From Cercospora beticola (Eukaryota > Ascomycota > Dothideomycetes > Mycosphaerellales > Mycosphaerellaceae), in assembly GCF_033473495.1 (NCBI RefSeq), contig NC_088939.1, positions 3,224,001 through 3,288,000 of the forward strand: a DNA stretch of 64,000 nt. The letters run 5' to 3'. The first letter of the stretch is position 1, and the number at the start of each line of letters is the position of its first letter. The notes beneath the pieces are model-generated. The model saw only the letters and a list, made by a program, of their open reading frames with translations, did no database searches and had not been told where the DNA came from. The position numbers and the translations under genes are program-made. Below, one piece after another: positions 57,145 through 64,000 of this stretch.

Positions 57145-57971
57145 ATTTCACCGCGGCCTAGCCCACGCGCTGCTGCAGCGAGCCTCGCCGGTGGTGTTGG
57201 CCTCGTTGCGGCTGTCGTCGTGACATGAAGTGCAGTCCTTCTGGCGCCGTCGTCGTCGGAGCGGGCTGCGTGTTCAGCGTGCGTGCCGTCGTGTTCTGCC
57301 TAGATCGATTGATGAGAGCGGGCGTCACGGGAGTCGCATGTCGAATCGTGTAGTCGCAGGGCGGAGCGGGTCGTTAGGTGGAGGACAGAGCTCGACTTGT
57401 GCAGAACGGATGGCAGCTCGGAGCACGCGAGGTTGCATATGCAGCTCGACGGCTGGGCAACGGCGGGAGGCAGGTGGAGGTGACGGCGATGGAGACAGTG
57501 AGACAGTGAGAGGGAAGTGAACAGGAGCACTGGTCGCACCCGGACGTGAGTGCTTCAGCTGGAAATGGGTGCAGGACCCTGTGCTGTTCGCTTCTGGAAT
57601 GTCTGGCGATGCACCGCTGCACCTGCGCCAAACCCGGCCGCACTCTTCGCATCAGCCCACCGTCTCCCCGACGATTGCGATCAGCCGAAGTCCATCTTCT
57701 CGCTCTGTCCTGCATGCTGTGCAGCTCTCTCCGCCTTCCCCATCTGCGGTCCGCGACATGTCTCGCTCGTCTCCACGCTCGCCTGCACCTGTCCCAATCG
57801 CCAACAAGGATCTGCTCGCACTAGCACAACGCTAATCAACGAGGCTCGTTCCGTCTGCCTAAATCAACCTTGTCGCTTCGATCGTCCTGCCGACCACGTG
57901 GCTGGTGGCTTCTTCTCGTCTTCTTCGAGACTTCGACTCTTCTTCACCTCGCTTCTGCTTGCCATCTCCCA
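57145..57971. other. Upstream region of the kinase gene
   Basis: 827 nt between the kinase start and the 3' end of the small membrane protein gene, both on the minus strand. GC-rich, with many overlapping open frames that do not read as proteins (Arg/Ser/Cys-rich). It should hold the kinase promoter and leader. Confidence 0.45.
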
Positions 57972-58502
57972 TCACCACACGCCTGAGCAGTCGAGGACGG
58001 TTCGAGGCACATCAACGTACTGTTCCAGGATCAGCCCGGCGACCGGGATTACCAGAATCAGAACCTGCGCTGATGCGCGCCGATCGGAGTTCAGCCATGG
58101 CCGCAGCCTCAAGCTAGTGTTGATGTACAAGTTCAATGTGAACCAAATATTGATGCCCACCGCTCCAATCCATCCAAGTCGAATATTTTGCGACGCGCGC
58201 TCCATAAATCCCAACTTTTCGCACGCGAATTCAGGATAGGCGCTAGACAGAGCCAACAGAATTGCCCAGCCAGCGAAGATTGTCACCACGCTGAACATGC
58301 TCAAGAAATGAAAGAGGAACTCCCGCAAGCTGCCTGTTTCGTCCAGGATCTGCTGACAGTGCGAGCATTTATCGAGGTTGCCCGGTCGTTCCATATCTCG
58401 CAGAAGCGAGGCCGCATCGTTGCGAAGGTTATGAATTGGCATGCTGTGTGCACTATTCGATCTTCGTGGCAGCGACGGATCTCCCCTGTCTTCTTTGGCC
58501 AT
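57972..58502 (-). CDS. Small multi-pass membrane protein of unknown function
   Basis: 176 residues from ATG 58502. A soluble N-terminus with a CxxC pair (NLDKCSHCQQILDET) could bind a metal. Three hydrophobic segments follow: FLFHFLSMFSVVTIFAGWAI, IRLGWIGAVGINIWFTL and VLILVIPVAGLILEQYV. They imply three transmembrane helices with a short C-tail. No known family is recognised. The frame is open upstream of the ATG but without another ATG. The hydrophobic pattern is regular and not a reflection of an antisense gene, which supports it. Confidence 0.58.
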   Translation of the reverse strand: MAKEDRGDPSLPRRSNSAHSMPIHNLRNDAASLLRDMERPGNLDKCSHCQQILDETGSLREFLFHFLSMFSVVTIFAGWAILLALSSAYPEFACEKLGFMERASQNIRLGWIGAVGINIWFTLNLYINTSLRLRPWLNSDRRASAQVLILVIPVAGLILEQYVDVPRTVLDCSGVW

Positions 58503-58896
58503 GGTCCTGGCTTTAGTATTCGTCCGCGATTGCGAGAAGCTGTGTATGCTGAAATCTCGCGTCTGTCGATGATGGGCAGACGTGCAGGTATTTGATCGCG
58601 AGAGACAGATCTCAAAGGTATGCTCAAGATGCACAATCACTACAACTGGTAGAGTGCGAACTCAGTCCACTATGATGCCGTCTTGGCGTCCTTATTCCCA
58701 ACCCGGTGATTCGGTCGAACAGAAAATCGTAAGAGACCCACCATCACAGTTTGAAGGGTGAACTGTCATTCGCGATTGAACAACAGACACAGCCAGCCTT
58801 CGGAGACCTAGAGGAAACGCAAGGTCTCCCTCCGCGGCTCACTATCGACTGTATTGGAGTCGCTATTGCAGCTGCGATATCCACAGCGCGAACCGA
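58503..58896. other. Intergenic, nothing recognised
   Basis: 394 nt between two minus-strand genes; should contain the promoter of the small membrane protein gene. Confidence 0.4.
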
Positions 58897-59354
58897 TCAG
58901 TTGAAGCCAGCAATCGAGCAATTGCAGCATTTCAATCCTTTTTCTGGTTCTCTTATATTATTTGACCGCGACAACCATCCCAATCCCGATTTTGGTTCGC
59001 CTAACTCCTCGCTCAAAACAGCCGTATGCTTTTCCAATTTCGGTGGGAACAGAGGATGTGAAAGGCATGCGAAGTGGCTCTGAATATCGTCCCAGTCTTT
59101 TTCCGTCTGGGTCAGTTACATTCTAGTCAGATGCACTGAACAAGGCTAGGAACCATACCCATGACAACGACCAGACTACTCGCATCCTCAACTTTCATTC
59201 CCAGCTTCGCGCCATGCAAGCCTTTGTGTTTGTGCAATTCTCTCGACCAGTCCTGCATGAGGACAGACAACTCTGATCCAGAAGCTTTGTCGAACAAGGC
59301 TTCCGTGTTGACTCCATCTTTCACCGGAAAGCTCGCAATCTCTGTGATGGGCAT
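58897..59354 (-). CDS. Small dimeric alpha/beta-barrel (ABM-like) protein
   Basis: Exon 1 (59354-59159) and exon 2 (59096-58897) are joined over a 62-nt intron (GTATGG ... AAAAAG), giving 131 residues. The first exon reads MPITEIASFPVKDGVN ... LHGAKLGMKVEDASSLVVVM. With this acceptor the junction gives VVVM-DWDDIQSHFACLSH. The strand followed by a W-D-x-[IV]-x-x-H helix is the pattern of the antibiotic-biosynthesis-monooxygenase/EthD-like dimeric barrel. The nearby CCCAG (10 nt upstream) would give another frame and lose the motif. Small ABM proteins act on, or bind, hydrophobic aromatic compounds; some protect against reactive quinones. The C-terminal 35 residues look less conserved, so the last part may be wrong. 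The function is inferred from fold only. Confidence 0.6.
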
Positions 59355-60921
59355 TTTGTCAAGCTGAAAGCGTGTGGCGTACTCTCACCATACCACGCGA
59401 CAGCAGCAGATGTATATGCTGTACCTGCTCTCGTCCAATGCCGGACACTTAGACGCCACCACCCCACCTTTAGCCAAGCCTTCGAGGCCATAATCGGGTA
59501 AAATGCCGTGAAGAGGGGGCCATGGCTGCAAGGAACAGCGCGTGCGGTCGCATGTATTCGTCGCGTGCAGTCGCGAGTGAAGAAAAGGTGATAAAAGATG
59601 CAGAGCCTACAGGGTGCAGTGATGGAAACACGGTCACGAACAGCCGATTGGCAGCCACGTTGCTCGGCCCGCGTTAAAGACGGGTTGACCTTGCCATTCC
59701 AACTTCCTTACTATAGCCCTTTGCTCAACGACAACCTCCGATTGCAGTCTATCGGCTGCGTCGTCCTTGGAACACAAGGCCCAGCTGTTTACACTATCGG
59801 CAAACAGACGATGCTCGAGCATGAGAAAGAGCGCCGCGATCTGCAATGTGCAATTGTGGACGCGAGAAACAACGGGAAAGTACCCACAACTAACATTTTC
59901 TGGAGCCCATGGTCAACAATATCTGCCTCGGCATGAGCTAACCGAAGAGCCTCGTCAACAGTTCGAGTGAAGATTCGAGGTGAAACACTAGGGCGCAGTG
60001 CGAACGACATGTGGCGCCTGCACACGTACAGGTGTTGAAGGTACGGCCTCCAAACCTGAATATTGGAAAGGCAGGATGGGGTCATCCATCGCCAGCGCGG
60101 CCTGGAACTCAAAACAGCAATGCAACGAGCTCAGCATAGATTAAGCCGGCAATGCGCAAAGCGGTCCCTCTCCGAGCCGCCATCACACCACATTGCTTCT
60201 TTTTGCTTGCTAAACGAGTACGTGGTGCAATGAGTTGAGAATCTTTCGCGCGATGGAGTCTGTCGGAGCAGTGTCCATCTTCAGGGTGAACGATTTGCCG
60301 CACAACACAAGTCCAAACGGGAGCCAGTCAGGCCCTTACAGCACCAAGGCGTGCCTTCAGGAATTGAAGATGCTTGCGAGAGGCTGAGAGACGTTTGAGT
60401 TCAGTCAAGGTGATACGCACGAATTGAATGCTACGAATGACTTCAATCGATCCAGGTCGACGGATCCTCTCTATCCAGCGTGGTTAGGAAGCTCCACCAA
60501 ACACCTTGCAGATGTGCACAAGCGCGCGATATTGGCCATTGTGCTTAGCTCAGCATGAAGCTACAAAACCAAGAACTCAAATCTTGAGGACGAAATTCGA
60601 ACACCCGTTGGCGCCCGCTTCCAGCAGACGAATGAATCCAAGTCGATAAAGTCAATGTGACACGCAACGCATTGTGGTTGTGCTGGCGTACCAAATTTTG
60701 CTGCATTGATGCCCGACCAAAGATTCTTGATGCAAATAACTTTGAGGGCCGGAGACGTGCTCGGATAGCTCGTCCTCCGCTTTGTGGCGCTAGGGCGACA
60801 CGCCGAGGAAGTGTAATTACGCGAAGTCACTCTGTTGAACCACCAACGTCCAAGGATAGTTGCTCAAGATCACAAGTCACAAGTTCATGCTCGCAGGAAC
60901 GAGAAGTGTGGACGATGCGAA
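59355..60921. other. Divergent 1.6 kb region, no gene supported
   Basis: It separates the ABM-like gene (minus) and the Zn2Cys6 gene (plus). Frames of 89-112 codons exist on both strands without domains or good starts. No repeats seen. It should contain both promoters. Confidence 0.4.
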
Positions 60922-62654
60922 ATGTCCAATCGTGCTGATAGTAGCAGCACTGCCAAAAGCGTCCGACAACGTGCCAACCACAGCAAATCTCGCACGGGCT
61001 GCTATACGTGCAAGTAAAGCAGTCGACTACTATGCACCCATTATGATACACTAATGGCAATGCCAGGCAACGACGTGTTAAATGCGACGAAGTCAAGCCT
61101 GTGTGTCTCCGCTGCCAGTCTGCCGCAAGAGAATGCCTCTCCGACCCAAGACAGCTTAAACCAATCCGCACGATTCCACGGGCTACGGTCTCTGCACCTC
61201 TTAATGGAATTCCTGTAGCTCTCGATACAGATGCGCAGTCTGCTATGAGCTACTTTTGCCATTCCACACTTCCAGCGTTCCAACAATGCGAGCCCAGTCC
61301 TCTCTGGGAATACATGAAGCAAGAGCTCTACCACAGTCCAAGCATGTGTTTCATGGCCATCGCCATCGGCTACGAGCACCAAGCCGCGCGTGTACCCTCT
61401 TCATCTTCGTCGACGCAATCATCCATCTTCAATGCCCGGGCTGTTCAGTCGTTGCGCCAGACTATCGAAGACGCAGAGGCCTACAGCACATCGAGCACCA
61501 TGTTTACTGTTGTCTTCCACAGCCTACTGCTTGTCATCCTGCACTGCTTTCGAAAGTCATTCACTGAAGTGGGAATCCATCTAGAGCATGGGTTGCGCAT
61601 TGCGTGGGAGGCGACGATGCGCTACGATATGGCTACGGAGGTACCACTGCGAGAGTCATTGCGGCTTCTCAAGCAGTACTGCATCGCGATGGCACTGTTT
61701 AATCCGCTCTTGCCACAGCAAGCACTGCATAGCGCTCAAAACTCTGCGCCGAACCAAGCACTCGCAAATCCAGAGAGCCTAAAGAGCATCTCAGGTCCCC
61801 TGGCTGTATCAGCAGACGATCAAGTCGTGCAGGGCGAGCTTGAAGATCTGGTACTTGATCTTATTGGAACTACATTGACACCAAGAAGGCCTCACATCGA
61901 CCTTGATACCGGCGGCGATCTCACCTTCGCGGAGCCTCTGACGGTTGATGAGGCTCTTTTAGAGAAGATCTCTGCCTTCCGTGCGAGACATGTGGCGCTT
62001 GAAGCCGCCATAGATCGACGGCTGGCATCAAAAACGGTTCAGCGGGCTCAGCAGTTCAAGCTCGCTAAGGCACGTTGCATGACGATCGGAGTGTACATTC
62101 GGTGCCGATGGAGTGGATATCAATGTCACTTTGATGTGGAGATGGAGACGTTTCGTCAAATCATCGATCTCGCCGAAACATACCTCGCGCAGGAGCTGCA
62201 GAGGACGGCCGATGGGTCTGAGGGAAGGTCGGAGCCCTTGGTGTTTCTTGGACACGGACTGTTATCAACTCTGTCGTTTGTCTCGCGACTTTGTCGTCAG
62301 CAAGACCTACGCCATCGAGCTTTGAGTGTCATGGCAAGATGCGAAGGACAGGACGGACCTTGGAGCTCGGAACTCGCAGTACTGATCTGCAAGGCCGTGA
62401 TCGCATACGAAGAGCGAAAAGCCTTGCAAGACGACCCTTCATTCGCAGTCACTGGCTACATACCTGAGCACTGCCGGGTTCGCTATCACTACTATTACAA
62501 TGTAATCAATGATCATGATGGAGGCACGCGAAGAGACAGCTTACGGGTTTTCCGCATGCGGCAGGGCTCTCAGAGTGATTTCGTACACGAAGACATCGAC
62601 CTGGATACTGAACCACATCGCTTGCCCCGCGCGATGGAGACCTCGATCACTTGA
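60922..62654 (+). CDS. Zn2Cys6 (C6) fungal transcription factor
   Basis: Exon 1 (60922-61013) and exon 2 (61067-62654) are joined over a 53-nt intron (GTAAAG ... ATGCCAG), giving 559 residues. The intron splits the zinc cluster between its second and third Cys: C27-x2-C30-x6-C37-x6-C44-x2-C47-x6-C54, a perfect Zn2Cys6 pattern with the usual basic KQRRVKCDE loop. Splicing after CYTCK is therefore certain. The remainder is a helical regulatory region (LGIH-like WEYMKQELYHSPSMCFMAIA; LLVILHCFRKSFTEVGIHLEHGL) of the type common in fungal C6 regulators. It binds DNA in the nucleus; targets are unknown. The ATG at 60922 gives a short basic N-terminus. Its stop is 12 nt from the stop of the convergent esterase gene, so the two 3' UTRs must overlap. 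Confidence 0.9.
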
Positions 62655-62666
62655 TTACTGCTCTAT

Positions 62667-64000
62667 CTAGCCCAGGAATTGATATATCGGCTCGAATATT
62701 GCGCATCTGGCGTCGACATTGGTCGGGTTCACAACTGTAACTCCGCTCGATCCATCCGACCCCAGCAAACCCAAGTCGGTGCCATTGTACGATCCCACGG
62801 GACCCCAGCCAGGGCCATTTTCGGGATCCTTTGCAAATTGTGCCCATGCTCCTCGCATGTAGTTGCTCAACGCATACTGCTGACCAGTAGCTGTGGTCTT
62901 GTTGAAACTACTGAACACCAAAGGGAGCTCCGACGAATGGAAGACGCCGAGGTCCAAGCTGGGAGCAGGAGAGGTGTTTGAAAATGTGGCGTTGAAAATG
63001 TGGCGTTGAAAATGTACCGCCACGCAGGGTTCATTGCCTCAGTTATTTGACGAGCAAGCAGTGCTGATGGGCATTGCACTCCGACTTCAGTGAAGATCCG
63101 GGCGATAGCCTGCCTCTCGGAGTTGATGCCTGGTGTACCGACCGCATACGCCGCCGCGATCTGAGGGATGAGCTGAGGCAAGAGCGCAAAGGTGTTGTTG
63201 ATGAAAGCTGTAAGATTGGACTGTCCGAGTGTGAAAATTGTGCCCTCGTCCGCCGTTGTACCAACCATCACCGGCACGTTTGCTGCCTGTCCATCGGCAT
63301 ATTGTTGGCCAGCACTTGACAGATACGTCAAATTGTCGTTCTTCACAATTGTAGGCAACGAGTTGTTGCTAGCAAACGCCTGGAGCTGGAGGGCAGGCAC
63401 GTCCCGTAGACAAGCGACTTGATCGCCAGCCAATGAGCAATTGAAGAATGCTGCTGTCTGGTTCCAAGCAGTTTCTGGGTTCTGACCGAGCGAGGCGAGC
63501 GCGTTGCTGAGTACAGTGCCACTTTGAACGATCGCTGCACGGAAGGGAATTGGCGAAGGAGGTACTGTGAGCAGTGCATCAACAGAGATGCCCCCCGAAG
63601 ATTCACCAAAAATGGTGACTTTTTTGTCATCGCCATCGAAAGCCGCGATGTTGTCTTGAACCCAGCTCAAAGCGAGTCTCTGATCCAGGAAACCGAGATT
63701 GGGCAACCCGGGCGCACCAGGAAAGCCGAAAACTTGGAAATGGTCAGCACTACTTCGGAACCGTGGAGTGGCAGAGTTCATACGAGAGAGCCTGTAATTG
63801 AAGGACACAAATAAGACATTCTCATGGGCAGCAAACGCGGCACCATCATATTCTGGCGCATCGCTGCTGCCGAATTGAAGACCACCACCGTGTATCCAGA
63901 CCATGACTGGCCAACCGTAGTCTGGAGGTTGCCCACTGGGCTGATAGACGTTGACGTAGAGGCAGTCTTCGCTTTGCACTGGCTCTTTGTACGAGAGAGC
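62667..64000 (-). CDS. Type-B carboxylesterase/lipase, frameshifted and cut by the right edge
   Basis: The frame enters from the right edge (EDCLYVNVYQP), and a 51-nt intron at 63783-63733 (GTATGA ... TTCCAAG) joins NYRLS to LFGFPG. Family marks are VMVWIHGGGLQFGSS (oxyanion hole) and TIFGESSGGISVDALL (nucleophile Ser); ADEGTIF probably holds the acidic residue. At 62980-63007 a 14-bp unit is present twice and shifts the frame, so translation would stop at 62867. The next frame continues with the expected end, including GVFHSSELPLVF with the catalytic His, down to the stop at 62667. One copy of the unit less would restore a normal gene. So this is a recent loss-of-function or an assembly error. 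Type-B carboxylesterases hydrolyse esters, often secreted; a signal peptide would lie beyond the window. Confidence 0.88.
62980..63015. repeat. 14-bp tandem duplication breaking the esterase frame
   Basis: GAAAATGTGGCGTT at 62980-62993 is repeated exactly at 62994-63007 and followed by a partial third copy GAAAATGT (63008-63015). The partial unit is part of the original gene; one complete 14-bp unit is extra (14 = 4 codons + 2). Confidence 0.95.

Noticed and set aside
59097..59106. CCCAG as acceptor for the ABM-like gene
   Set aside because: It gives a frame without the family's W-D-x-x-x-x-H segment; the acceptor 10 nt on restores it.
1..64000. CRISPR arrays, rRNA and tRNA genes
   Set aside because: I scanned by eye for spaced direct repeats and for tRNA B-box-like GGTTCGANNCC sites and saw none that fit; short or degenerate tRNAs could still escape reading by eye.

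Overview
The window comes from a filamentous ascomycete. The evidence is short spliceosomal introns (44-134 nt, GTRNGT-like donors, CTGAC/CTAAC branch sites), typical fungal families (ATG2, a SLN1-type hybrid kinase, kinesin-8, a BUD2-type RasGAP, GH5 exo-1,3-glucanase, Zn2Cys6 regulators, a Baeyer-Villiger monooxygenase), and a Fot1/pogo transposon carrying a repeat-induced point mutation (RIP) signature. A dothideomycete is my best guess, by inference only. I read about 22 protein genes, one transposon relic and one visibly frameshifted gene. I saw no tRNA, rRNA or CRISPR array.

Layout. 1-2.1 kb: a BTB-domain gene cut by the left edge and an NmrA-like gene. 4.3-8.9 kb: a PH-C2-RasGAP protein (BUD2/CLA2 type). 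11.4-16.8 kb: a Ser/Pro-rich protein, an F-box protein and a secreted exo-1,3-beta-glucanase with four exons. 18.7-29.8 kb: ATG2 (a 6.5 kb exon plus an 18-nt last exon), divergent from a Mug/TDG-type DNA glycosylase, then a small unknown protein and a RING-like protein. 30.5-42.1 kb: accessory stretch with a Baeyer-Villiger monooxygenase, a RIP-degraded Fot1-like element with perfect 46-bp ends, a PRISE-like short-chain reductase, a Fungal_trans_2-type regulator without a visible zinc cluster, a long gene-poor gap and a 14-TM MFS transporter. 42.6-50.6 kb: a small basic protein, kinesin-8, an MDR oxidoreductase and a second regulator without a visible zinc cluster. 51-53 kb: two lineage-specific-looking proteins. 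53.5-57.1 kb: the SLN1-type osmosensor kinase. 58-59.4 kb: a small membrane protein and a small dimeric alpha/beta-barrel (ABM-like) protein. 60.9-64 kb: a Zn2Cys6 regulator, convergent (12 nt apart) with a type-B carboxylesterase broken by a 14-bp tandem duplication and cut by the right edge.

How the genes fit together. Most are core housekeeping or signalling genes that do not form a pathway: autophagy, base-excision repair, polarity, mitosis, osmosensing, wall glucan turnover. The 30.5-42.1 kb stretch is different. A flavin monooxygenase, an NADPH-type reductase, a regulator and an exporter lie next to each other with a transposon among them. This looks like a small metabolic cluster without a backbone synthase, which is inference. 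Gene models were built by joining frames at splice sites whose phase restores family motifs; starts without upstream evidence are flagged in each entry.
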